A DNA stretch of 64,000 nt from an uncultured Christensenella sp. (GTDB taxonomy: Bacteria > Bacillota > Clostridia > Christensenellales > Pumilibacteraceae): assembly GCA_910577435.1 (NCBI GenBank), contig CAJTLV010000002.1:245961-309960 (forward strand), read 5' to 3'. The position numbers were made by a program, and so were the translations under genes. Shown piece after piece: positions 46,720 through 54,641 of the stretch. Each line of letters begins with the position of its first letter. The first letter of the stretch is position 1. The notes beneath the pieces are model-generated. The model was not told the origin of the DNA and made no database searches. It saw nothing but the letters and a program-made list of their open reading frames with translations.

Positions 46720-47493
46720 TTACTCGCTTGTCTCGGTATGCGAAGACCTGCGTTCTTCCGGCGGAGGCGGCGTCATATAATCGCCGTAATCGAGAGTCAA
46801 TATTTTGTCATAACCCTTGAATACGGGAAACCGCTCGGTCTCGAATTGCATATCTTCCGTTTCCGCCATAAGCTCTCTGTCGTACTTGATATCGAACAGC
46901 GAAAACAGGTCGTTCGATATAAACCGCCGCGCGCTGTCCGTTCCGTTGTACTTCGCGGAAAGTTCCGCGTACTGTTTCACAAGTTTCTCTTCGGATTTGA
47001 ACGCGCCGAGTATCTTTGTGCCGAGCACGAGAATTTTACCCTTAAAGCTGTACTTCTTCCAATCCACCTTACCCTTTTTCATCATTCCCTGCAGCTTTTT
47101 CAATCCGAAAACCTGTTTATCGAACAGCTTATCGTCGTCGGGAACGTTATCTATCGCAAATACATCCAAACAGATATGCCCGATCTTCACGCCGTCGATT
47201 TCCTGCGGTTCTGCGTAGCAAACGCCGTCCACCCGTCCGTTGCGGCACAGCTTGAAATCCGTCCCTTCCGTGTATTCGCCGACAACCGCTTTGAACTTGT
47301 TAAGATCGTCGCGCATCATTCCTATATCCGCGTCGTCGTCCCAAGGAATAAACCCGCAGTGCCGCACCGCACCGAGCATTGTTCCGCCTATGAGCGAATA
47401 TTTAATGCTCTCCGCCTTGCATACGCCGTCCGTAAACTTCAAAAGTTCCAACAGCTTGCCGTGTATGAAATTTATCAATCGCTCGTTATCCAT
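46720..47493 (-). CDS. LicD-family phosphotransferase
   Basis: A 257-residue LicD-type nucleotidyltransferase-fold enzyme. YSLIGGTMLGAVRHCGFIPW followed by DDDADIGMMRDDL holds the DxD metal site. LicD proteins attach phosphocholine or similar groups to surface glycans. No choline kinase or transporter genes (licABC) are nearby, so the group transferred may differ. Overlaps the HAD gene by 8 bases. Confidence 0.9.
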   Translation of the reverse strand: MDNERLINFIHGKLLELLKFTDGVCKAESIKYSLIGGTMLGAVRHCGFIPWDDDADIGMMRDDLNKFKAVVGEYTEGTDFKLCRNGRVDGVCYAEPQEIDGVKIGHICLDVFAIDNVPDDDKLFDKQVFGLKKLQGMMKKGKVDWKKYSFKGKILVLGTKILGAFKSEEKLVKQYAELSAKYNGTDSARRFISNDLFSLFDIKYDRELMAETEDMQFETERFPVFKGYDKILTLDYGDYMTPPPPEERRSSHTETSE

Positions 47494-48169
47494 TTATTTC
47501 TCCTACCGCCGCAGGTATCTCGTTAATAGTTTTTACCGTGCGGTCGGGCATTATGCCGTCGCGACAGGCGCAGTCGGCATAAAATCCGCCGTTCGCTATC
47601 CTCACCGTCTTTATCGGAAGATATTTCTTGACCGCGAAATCTTTATTGGGATTGTCGCCCACATATACCGCTTCTTCCGCCGCTACGCCCAGCCTGTCCA
47701 ACATAAACTCGAACGCTTTCGGATCGGGCTTTCGATACTCTTCGCCGCCGAGTTCGTCTGTAACGATTATGCCGTCTACGAGTTTGTCAAGCCCCAGCGC
47801 AAATATCTTCGCGCGCTGTCCGAACGGTCGCCCGTCGGTAAGTATACCGAGCTTATATCCGCGCGCGCCGAGTTCCGCAAGAACGCCGACAGCCGCGCCG
47901 TCGAGTTTTATGTTCGGTATATGCGATCGGTACGCTTCCGCAAGCTCGCTTATGAACGCTTCGTTCCGACCGATCCCAAACGCGTCGAGCGTTCTGCCGT
48001 AAACGTCCGCTCTGTCCGTGCCGAACAGTTCGAGCATTTTGTCCGCTACGCCGTTCACGCCGAACCGCTCTTCTATTCTTGCCGCAACAACGCCGAAACC
48101 GCTTTTCACATAGTCGATTTCGGGATAGAGCGTGTCGTCGAGATCGAAAATGACAGCTTTTATGCTCAC
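47486..48169 (-). CDS. HAD-superfamily phosphatase, GTG start
   Basis: A 227-residue HAD hydrolase: KAVIFDLDDTLYPEIDYVKS (nucleophile DxD), ILTDGRPFGQRAK, and VYVGDNPNKDFAVKKYLPIK. Comparable proteins appear beside ATP-grasp and sugar-transferase genes in surface-glycan clusters. GTG at 48169 is chosen because it gives a GTGA overlap with the upstream stop and puts the catalytic motif near the N terminus; the long upstream extension lies inside the ATP-grasp gene. Confidence 0.9.
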   Translation of the reverse strand: MSIKAVIFDLDDTLYPEIDYVKSGFGVVAARIEERFGVNGVADKMLELFGTDRADVYGRTLDAFGIGRNEAFISELAEAYRSHIPNIKLDGAAVGVLAELGARGYKLGILTDGRPFGQRAKIFALGLDKLVDGIIVTDELGGEEYRKPDPKAFEFMLDRLGVAAEEAVYVGDNPNKDFAVKKYLPIKTVRIANGGFYADCACRDGIMPDRTVKTINEIPAAVGEING

Positions 48170-49896
48170 CCGCTCACCCGCACGCTTCCGTCGAACCTCG
48201 ATACGGTAACGCCGTCCTCGTAGTCCTCGTTGTATTCGAGCTTTTCGCCCGCAAGCAGTCTGTAAAGATTCTCGCAACTGTCCGCGCCCGCCGCAATACT
48301 CATCGGCGCGCCGCCGCCGAAGCGCGGATTGATCTCTATATATTTTATAGTTCCGTCGGCGCACACAAAACACTGAACGGTGATCTGCCCTATAAACCCG
48401 AACGTTCCGAGCAATCGTTTAACGTCATCGATTACTGCGCGGTTTTTGTCGATCCTGCCTTTGAGGATCTCGCCGCTTCGCGTAGCCAGCCTGACGCGAG
48501 GTACTACGGTTATCGGATTGCCGTCGAAATCAAGCAAACAATCCACCGTATATTCAGCGCCGTCTACAAACTCCGACACGATCGGGGCGTCGATATACTC
48601 CCTGAAAAACGCAAGTTCCTTTTCGTTCTTCACCTTGAACGCGTTTATGCTCGAACTTCCGTTTTCGGGTTTGATGAACAACGGAAAGGTATAGCGCTTT
48701 TCTTTTATATCCGCGTCGCTAAGCACGCGCGGACAGCCGAAGCCGTTAGCGGCGAAATGCTCGGCGGTTTTTTTCTTGTCGCAACACGCGCTTACGCTCT
48801 CGACGTCGGAAACAAGCACTCGCGCGCCCGTCGCGCGCTCTATATGCTCCCTGTTCTCCGCGAGTATTTCGAGTTCGGTATCTATCGTCGGCACGACGAG
48901 CGAAACGTCGTTGTCGTTGCACAGCTTTATCAGTTCGTCGATGTAACCGTCGGTGCCGATGCGCGGGAGCGAAAATTTGCCGTCCGCAAAATACAGTGCG
49001 GGCGCGGTATCGCTCATATCCGCCGCGAACACCTTCCCCTGAAAATGCAGTCTGTCTCGCGCCGCCTTGAAGCAGTTCACAAGCTCGACTCTTCTCCCCG
49101 CGCTGAGTATAAGCACGTTGTATTTTTTCGTTCCCGTAAAGAACTCCATCGTCGCCTGGCCTTCCTGCGAAATGCCGCTGCGCCTAAACACCTTGCCGAC
49201 CGTCATCAAGATTATCTTGACGTCGCGCAACAAAGTTATCCTTTTTATATAATCAAGATCGTATGCGAACTTGTCGTCCCACGAAATGGCGTTTCTTCCC
49301 ATCACCTGCGCAAGACCGGTAAGTCCCGGCCGAACGTCGTGACGGTGGCGTTGCGCCTCGCTGTATAAAGGCAGATACTGCACCAAAAGCGGGCGCGGTC
49401 CGACTATGGAAAGATCGCCGATAAAAATATTAATCAGCGACGGCAATTCGTCGAGCGAACTTGCGCGCAAAAACTTTCCGTATTTGTTGAGCCTGTCGGC
49501 GTCGGGCAGAAGATTTCCGTCCTTGTCCTTTTCGCACGTCATCGTGCGGAATTTGAGAAGTTTTACGATCTTCTCGTCGCCGTATGTACCCGACGGAACT
49601 CCGCGCTTTGCACACTGCTTTTCGGAAAGTTTTTTTCTCCGTCCGGGCCGCTTTTGCACAAAGAAAGGGTTGCCTTTCATTGCGACTGCGCCGACTAAGG
49701 TCAAAAGAATCAACAACGGCGAAAACACCGCCGTCGCGATAAAACTCAACAGTATGTCGTAAAATCGCTTGAAAAACGGACGGTACAGCAGTGCGGACAA
49801 CAGTATCCACACCGCGACGCATACGACGCAAAGCAACGTTATGCCCCACCACGTCTTTGTAATAATACGAACAAATTCGTCCATTACTCGAAACAC
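48166..49896 (-). CDS. Fusion of sugar-phosphate transferase and ATP-grasp ligase
   Basis: A 576-residue fusion. Residues 1-250 are a bacterial sugar transferase: membrane hairpin, then KFRTMT, RASSLDELPSLINIFIG, SIVGPRPLL and RPGLTGLAQVMGRN, the enzyme that loads the first sugar-phosphate onto undecaprenyl phosphate. Residues about 257-576 are an ATP-grasp enzyme: YNVLILSAGRRVELV, FPLFIKPENGSSS, and YIEINPRFGGGAPMS (metal and ATP binding). Usually these are separate neighbouring genes. The ATP-grasp part may attach an amino acid or similar group to a nucleotide sugar or lipid intermediate, which is inference. Overlaps the DegT gene by 13 bases. Confidence 0.9.
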   Translation of the reverse strand: MFRVMDEFVRIITKTWWGITLLCVVCVAVWILLSALLYRPFFKRFYDILLSFIATAVFSPLLILLTLVGAVAMKGNPFFVQKRPGRRKKLSEKQCAKRGVPSGTYGDEKIVKLLKFRTMTCEKDKDGNLLPDADRLNKYGKFLRASSLDELPSLINIFIGDLSIVGPRPLLVQYLPLYSEAQRHRHDVRPGLTGLAQVMGRNAISWDDKFAYDLDYIKRITLLRDVKIILMTVGKVFRRSGISQEGQATMEFFTGTKKYNVLILSAGRRVELVNCFKAARDRLHFQGKVFAADMSDTAPALYFADGKFSLPRIGTDGYIDELIKLCNDNDVSLVVPTIDTELEILAENREHIERATGARVLVSDVESVSACCDKKKTAEHFAANGFGCPRVLSDADIKEKRYTFPLFIKPENGSSSINAFKVKNEKELAFFREYIDAPIVSEFVDGAEYTVDCLLDFDGNPITVVPRVRLATRSGEILKGRIDKNRAVIDDVKRLLGTFGFIGQITVQCFVCADGTIKYIEINPRFGGGAPMSIAAGADSCENLYRLLAGEKLEYNEDYEDGVTVSRFDGSVRVSG

Positions 49897-51134
49897 GCCC
49901 TCACGATTTCAATAACTTTGTCTTGCTCGTCCGCAGTCATCTTAATATCGCTCGGCAGACACAGTCCGCGCGCGAATATGTCCGCGCCGACGTCGGCGCA
50001 TCCGCCTGCGATATAAGCGTTGGTTTGCGCTCTGCCGTTGCCGTCGCGCGTAACAAAGCCGTTCATTCTGAAAACAGGCTGCATATGCATAGGCTTCCAG
50101 ATCGGTCTGCCTTCGGCGTTGAAGCTCGCAAGCGTTTCGAGTATCTCGGTCGGGCAGGACTTGCCCTTTTCTTTGATATAACACGAATCCCCGTCGCCGC
50201 GCACCTGTTTGCACATCGCCGTCTCGTCTATTATTATGCAGGACAGCCAAAAATTAGGCACGGAATGCGCGCCGTCATACGGATTCATATTTACGGGCAA
50301 GCCTTCGAACCCCTTGCGGTAACGCTCGTATATAGCGCGTTTTTTCGCAATATGCTCTTCGAGATATGGCAGTTGACCGCGCACGACGCCCGCTATAACA
50401 TTGCTCATACGGTAATTGTAGCCGATCTCTTCGTGCTGATACCACGCCGCCGCCTCGCGCGATTGCGTCGACCATTTGCGCGTTTTGTTCGCCTGTTTTA
50501 TGTCGTCGGTGAGCAACATTCCGCCCGCCGAACCGGTAATTATCTTGTTTCCGTTAAAGCTGATGATGCCTATATCTCCGAAAGTACCCGTCTGCCGTCC
50601 GTCGTAAGTCGCGCCGAAGCTCTCCGCCGCGTCCTCGATGACCGTCGCGCCGTGCTTTTTCGCTATTTCGCATACTTCGTTCATTTTGGCGGGCGTACCG
50701 TAAAGGTTGGCAAAGACTATATGCTTTACGTCGGGATAAAGCTCAAACGCTTTTTCGAGCGCGACGGGATCCATATTCCAAGTGTCGCGTTCGGTATCTA
50801 TGAATATCGGCTCGCCGCCTTCGTATACGACGGGATTGACCGTCGCCGAAAAAGTCATATCGCTGCAAAACACACCGTCGCCGCGTTTTATTCCCGCGAG
50901 TCTCACCGCAAGATGAAGCGCCGATGTTCCCGTAGCAAGTCCGACGGCATATCCGCAGCCGATCTTGGCGGCTACCGCACGCTCCACCTCGTCGATGTTC
51001 TCTCCGACCGTCGACATCCAATTCTTATTATAAGCGTCGGTCATCCATTTAAGTTCGTCGCCGTGCATAGTCGGCGACGCCAGCCACACCTTGCGGTCAA
51101 ACGGTTTGAACTTGTTCTTTTGTGTAAATGCCAT
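49884..51134 (-). CDS. DegT/DnrJ/EryC1/StrS-family aminotransferase
   Basis: A 416-residue PLP-dependent sugar aminotransferase. GYAVGLATGTSALHLAVRLA, VIEDAAESFGATYDGRQTG, ISFNGNKIITGSAGGML (PLP lysine in NGNK), and FWLSCIIID are typical. It probably makes an amino sugar for the surface polysaccharide, as PglE-like members do. First gene of the operon, after a promoter and leader of about 150 bases. Confidence 0.94.
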   Translation of the reverse strand: MAFTQKNKFKPFDRKVWLASPTMHGDELKWMTDAYNKNWMSTVGENIDEVERAVAAKIGCGYAVGLATGTSALHLAVRLAGIKRGDGVFCSDMTFSATVNPVVYEGGEPIFIDTERDTWNMDPVALEKAFELYPDVKHIVFANLYGTPAKMNEVCEIAKKHGATVIEDAAESFGATYDGRQTGTFGDIGIISFNGNKIITGSAGGMLLTDDIKQANKTRKWSTQSREAAAWYQHEEIGYNYRMSNVIAGVVRGQLPYLEEHIAKKRAIYERYRKGFEGLPVNMNPYDGAHSVPNFWLSCIIIDETAMCKQVRGDGDSCYIKEKGKSCPTEILETLASFNAEGRPIWKPMHMQPVFRMNGFVTRDGNGRAQTNAYIAGGCADVGADIFARGLCLPSDIKMTADEQDKVIEIVRACFE

Positions 51135-51290
51135 AATTTATCCTACCGTGATCGTGTATCGCCTCGCTCGGCGAACCGATTATTTGTTATGCGGATAACC
51201 GCAATGCGTCGAAATAACGCGCCCGACTCGAATTCGGCACAAAAAACCCGATTGCAACGTGTAGCGTCGAAATGGTACACAATTACAAAT
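51135..51290 (-). other. Long leader of the surface-polysaccharide operon
   Basis: Between the promoter and the first ATG, short hairpins are possible: TGCGG-TTAT-CCGCA and TCGCC-N6-GGCGA. No terminator with U-tract and no named regulatory RNA was recognised; a run GGGTTTTTT lies early in it. Confidence 0.4.
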
Positions 51291-51293
51291 CTC

Positions 51294-51322
51294 ATTATAC
51301 AGTATTATTTGCATCAAGTCAA
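51294..51322 (-). promoter_or_regulatory. Promoter of the surface-polysaccharide operon
   Basis: Minus strand TTGACT (51317-51322), 17 bases, TATAAT (51294-51299). Confidence 0.82.
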
Positions 51323-51352
51323 TAAATTACCTTGATTTTCACAAATTGATAT

Positions 51353-52144
51353 TCATACGGCGGAGATCTTACTCGCCGTCTCCGTAAATAACCTGTCGTC
51401 GAGCGACATAGCCGAAAGCTCCGCCCACGCGGGTACGAATCCCGCCGCCGACGCCGTGCGTTGCGACGGCACGTTAGACCACGCGCAGCAGTAGTACGGG
51501 CATATTCCGCGTTCTCCTATCAAATCTTTAAGCGCGCCGACAAGCGCCTTAGCAAGTCCGCCCTTTCTGTATTGAGGTTTAACGTCCACGCCTATCTGCC
51601 ACATCCGCTCGCCGTCGTTACTGCACGCGGCAACGGCGACAGGTTCGTTCCCGTCGAAATACGCGACTGCGATCTCGTCGCGCCGCCGCGCCGCAGTCGA
51701 ATAGCACAGCGCGTTGTTAAATCCCTTGAATGTATAAAGTCCGTCTATCTCTTTACCTATGTAAACACGCATTCCGCTCGGGATGCTCGGCCGTCCGCAC
51801 TCGCGCGGCAAACAGCCTTGCAGTATATGCCCGACCGTCATACCGAACTTGTTCAGTTCGGCGTTTAACAGCATAATGTTCGGTGCGTCGAACGCGCGGA
51901 ACGGCTCTGCGGCGGCGGCGATATACCGCCCGACAAATTCTGCTATGCGCGCGTCGCACGCCGCTACTATCCGTCCGTCGACATATGTCATATCCAAAAA
52001 CGGTGCGCCCGAAAGATAGGTCTTTGCATTCTCGCCGTACCCGACGCCCGAGTGAACAGCGACGTCGAAAAGCGCGCTTGCGCGCACGCCGTAATCGGCG
52101 GCGAGTTGCTCGATAATTATTTGCTTACCGATCGAAAAATCCAT
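51353..52144 (-). CDS. GNAT-type N-acetyltransferase
   Basis: A 263-residue protein with a C-terminal GNAT domain (AYFDGNEPVAVAACSND, then IGVDVKPQYRKGGLAKALVG with the acetyl-CoA Q/RxxGxG/A-like loop, and AAGFVPAWAELS). The N-terminal 120 residues contain no known motif. Start ATG at 52144 rather than TTG 52150, since the promoter's -10 ends 8 bases upstream of the ATG and the TTG would lie before transcription begins. The message is therefore probably leaderless. Acceptor substrate unknown. Confidence 0.85.
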   Translation of the reverse strand: MDFSIGKQIIIEQLAADYGVRASALFDVAVHSGVGYGENAKTYLSGAPFLDMTYVDGRIVAACDARIAEFVGRYIAAAAEPFRAFDAPNIMLLNAELNKFGMTVGHILQGCLPRECGRPSIPSGMRVYIGKEIDGLYTFKGFNNALCYSTAARRRDEIAVAYFDGNEPVAVAACSNDGERMWQIGVDVKPQYRKGGLAKALVGALKDLIGERGICPYYCCAWSNVPSQRTASAAGFVPAWAELSAMSLDDRLFTETASKISAV

Positions 52145-52152
52145 ACGCAATC

Positions 52153-52181
52153 ATTATAACACACATAGTTCGGAAATACAA
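52153..52181 (-). promoter_or_regulatory. Promoter giving an apparently leaderless acetyltransferase mRNA
   Basis: Minus strand TTGTAT (52176-52181), 17 bases, TATAAT (52153-52158), with only 8 bases between the -10 and the ATG. Confidence 0.75.
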
Positions 52182-52189
52182 TACAATCG

Positions 52190-52215
52190 AAAAAAAACCG
52201 CCTTTCGGACGGTTT
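52190..52215 (-). terminator. Terminator of ppa
   Basis: Minus strand AACCGTCC-GAAA-GGCGGTT followed by eight T in all, about 5 bases after the stop codon. Confidence 0.9.
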
Positions 52216-52220
52216 GATAA

Positions 52221-52763
52221 TCACTTCTTTTTCTTTTTTCCGAATGCGTCGTCATACGCCTTTATGCATTCGCGCACTATATCGACGGCGGTATGCGTGT
52301 GACAGATGTTTTCGACAGTCGTTATCTTGTGTTCGAGTTTTTTATAAACCTCGAAGAAGTGCATCATTTCTTCGAATATATGCGCGGGCAGCTCGTGCAC
52401 GTCATAGTAGTTATTGAACGTCGGATCGTTGATCGGCACCGCTATGATCTTCTCGTCCTTGTCGCCGCCGTCGACCATATTTATAACGCCGATCGGCTTG
52501 CACGTGACGAGCGTCATCGGGAATATGGGTTCGTTGCACAGCACGAGAACGTCGAGCGGATCGCCGTCGGCGGCAAGCGTGCGCGGAATGAATCCGTAGT
52601 TGGCGGGATAAACCGTCGAAGTATAGAGTATACGGTCGAGCCGCAAAAGCCCCGTCTCTTTGTCCAATTCGTACTTGGCTTTACTGCCTTTCGAGATCTC
52701 TACAAGCACTTCGAACTGCTGTTCGGTTATTCGCCCGCTCGATATGTCGTGCCAAATGTTCAT
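52221..52763 (-). CDS. ppa: Inorganic pyrophosphatase (family I)
   Basis: A 180-residue enzyme that hydrolyses pyrophosphate. SKAKYELDKETGLLRLDRIL, YPANYGFIPRTLAADGDPLD (metal-binding aspartates), and VLCNEPIFPM are family signatures. The lysine-rich tail is short. GGAG precedes the ATG. Monocistronic or last of a leftward run with two hydrolases. Confidence 0.96.
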   Translation of the reverse strand: MNIWHDISSGRITEQQFEVLVEISKGSKAKYELDKETGLLRLDRILYTSTVYPANYGFIPRTLAADGDPLDVLVLCNEPIFPMTLVTCKPIGVINMVDGGDKDEKIIAVPINDPTFNNYYDVHELPAHIFEEMMHFFEVYKKLEHKITTVENICHTHTAVDIVRECIKAYDDAFGKKKKK

Positions 52764-52807
52764 TTCTACTCCGAATGCGTGATTTGATCGGCTCCGTTAC
52801 GAAATCT

Positions 52808-53701
52808 TTATTGCGTAACGTCCGCCGAGAAAAATTCTACCACATCTGCGGCGAGCTTGTCAAGGCAATCGACCATCGGCGAATGCCCGCACCGTTCGTA
52901 CGGCAACAGCTTGGCTTTGCCGTCGAACGCATTGAAGTTATCCATTACCATATAGTCGGGAACGACGTTGTCGTTCTGCGCGAGCGTGAACGCTACGGGA
53001 CAGGTTATCTTTTTTATCGAACCGTCGCCGTTGCGGTACGCCGACCACTCGTCGGACATATTGAGGTTGGCGAGCGCCCAATCCACGTCGATAAGGTTGC
53101 GCTGTTTGAGCGTTTCTTCCATCCACTTGTCGTTATCTTCGCGCGACGGCTTATTAACCGAGTATATGGTCGCGTCCCAAAGCGCCGACATCGACACGGC
53201 ATCGTGCGATTCCGTCATCGTGAGCGCCGGCGCGACCTGAACGGGGTCGAGCGCCATATCGTCTTTGTTCGCATACGCCTTGCCGACTATCGATTTGTAC
53301 TTTCCGTTCTTTACGTAGATCGGATAACCCTTGTGTCCCGCGCCCTCTATGACGAACAGCGCTTTGACTTTGTCGCCGTGTTCGGCGGCGAGTTTCAACG
53401 CGACTCCGCCGCCCGTCGACCACCCTACTACGAACGCCGATTTTATTTTGAGCTTTTCCATAAACGCGGCAATATCGTCCGCAAGCTCGTCCAGCGAATC
53501 GAACCTGCCGTTATACGTGCTGTCGCCGAAGCCGCGAAGATCGGGGGCGACGCATCTATACTTGTCGGACAATCTGTTTATAAGCGGCTCGAAATGCACG
53601 GACGACGACATATTGCCGTGAATAAAAACGATCGGCTCGCCCTTGCCCGTATCGAGGTAGGCAAGCGTCTCCTCGCCTATGTTGACGGTTTTTTTGTTCA
53701 T
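52808..53701 (-). CDS. Alpha/beta-fold hydrolase
   Basis: A 297-residue serine hydrolase. FIHGNMSSSVHFEPLI is the oxyanion loop, VVGWSTGGGVALKLA holds the nucleophile serine in GxSxG, and ERCGHSPMVD the histidine. Substrate is unknown; esterase, lactonase or thioesterase activity are all possible. Followed by ppa and preceded by a second alpha/beta hydrolase in the same direction. Confidence 0.9.
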   Translation of the reverse strand: MNKKTVNIGEETLAYLDTGKGEPIVFIHGNMSSSVHFEPLINRLSDKYRCVAPDLRGFGDSTYNGRFDSLDELADDIAAFMEKLKIKSAFVVGWSTGGGVALKLAAEHGDKVKALFVIEGAGHKGYPIYVKNGKYKSIVGKAYANKDDMALDPVQVAPALTMTESHDAVSMSALWDATIYSVNKPSREDNDKWMEETLKQRNLIDVDWALANLNMSDEWSAYRNGDGSIKKITCPVAFTLAQNDNVVPDYMVMDNFNAFDGKAKLLPYERCGHSPMVDCLDKLAADVVEFFSADVTQ

Positions 53702-53804
53702 AATGATCTCCGTAATATCAAGTGTGCGCTATGCGAGTATATGTTCCTTTCGCAACTCCGTCGCGTATTGATACGCACAGCGGTTCGAAATTCCGCATTC
53801 GCAA

Positions 53805-54626
53805 TCAAATGACTATTTCTTCATCGAGAATGTTTGCAAACCCGACGACGAGCGAAGTAAAAGTATCCGGTTCTTCGTACATCGTCGCGTGTCCGCAACC
53901 GTTCATAACCACCCAGCGACTGCCCTCTATCTTCTCGTGCATCAAGCGCTGCTCGGGTAGTGGCGTGAGTCCGTCCTCGCTCCCGCTTATAATGAGCGTG
54001 GGGCATTCGATCTCGCCCAGCCTGTTTACTACGTTGTAGTTTTCGGAGCTGTCGGTAAGCCTCACCATACGCGCCAACACCGTTTTGTCCGAAAAATACT
54101 CGACGAGCGTTTTTTCGCGCGCGTTCATCCAATCGCGGCGACGGCGCCGAAACCCGTCCGAATAAATGATCGGGATTGTCGTCATATAATAGTCGTATCC
54201 GTCGCCCGTAGCGGCGACGGCGTTCCACTTATGCCCCGTCTCGCGCAACCACGCGGAAGTGCGAGCGGCGGTGTTGGCAAGGATAAGCCGTTTCACCTTG
54301 TCGGGGCGTTTCAGCGCGTACTGAAGCCCTACTTCGCCGCCGTAAGAAACACCCGCGACTACGACCTTATCGTAGCCGAGCATATCGACAAGCTCTTCCA
54401 CTACGCGCACCTGTAAAGAATGGTCGTAGTCCTTGTCGACTTTTCGGCTCCTGCCCTGATCGACGAAGTCGACAAGCACGAGAATATTATTCGCCGAAAA
54501 GTTGGGCACGAAAGCCGCCCAGCTTGCCGTCGACATCATAATCCCGTTGAGAACGACCAGCGGCACGCCGCGATCGCCGTGAACTTCATAATAAACGTCT
54601 ATTCCGTCAAAGCAGAATTTCGCCAT
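53805..54626 (-). CDS. Alpha/beta-fold hydrolase
   Basis: A 273-residue serine hydrolase with a typical VVAGVSYGGEVGLQYALKRP nucleophile elbow, VDFVDQGRSRKVD cap region and NGCGHATMYEEPD histidine. It starts 15 bases after the CoA-transferase gene ends, so the two are probably co-expressed; a thioesterase or ester-cleaving role in the same pathway is an inference. Confidence 0.9.
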   Translation of the reverse strand: MAKFCFDGIDVYYEVHGDRGVPLVVLNGIMMSTASWAAFVPNFSANNILVLVDFVDQGRSRKVDKDYDHSLQVRVVEELVDMLGYDKVVVAGVSYGGEVGLQYALKRPDKVKRLILANTAARTSAWLRETGHKWNAVAATGDGYDYYMTTIPIIYSDGFRRRRRDWMNAREKTLVEYFSDKTVLARMVRLTDSSENYNVVNRLGEIECPTLIISGSEDGLTPLPEQRLMHEKIEGSRWVVMNGCGHATMYEEPDTFTSLVVGFANILDEEIVI

Positions 54627-54641
54627 TTTCTCCGCTCTCCG

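Noticed and set aside
48170..48373. Longer N terminus for the HAD phosphatase
   Set aside because: The extension lies inside the ATP-grasp coding sequence and is basic shadow sequence; GTG at 48169 gives the usual GTGA overlap.
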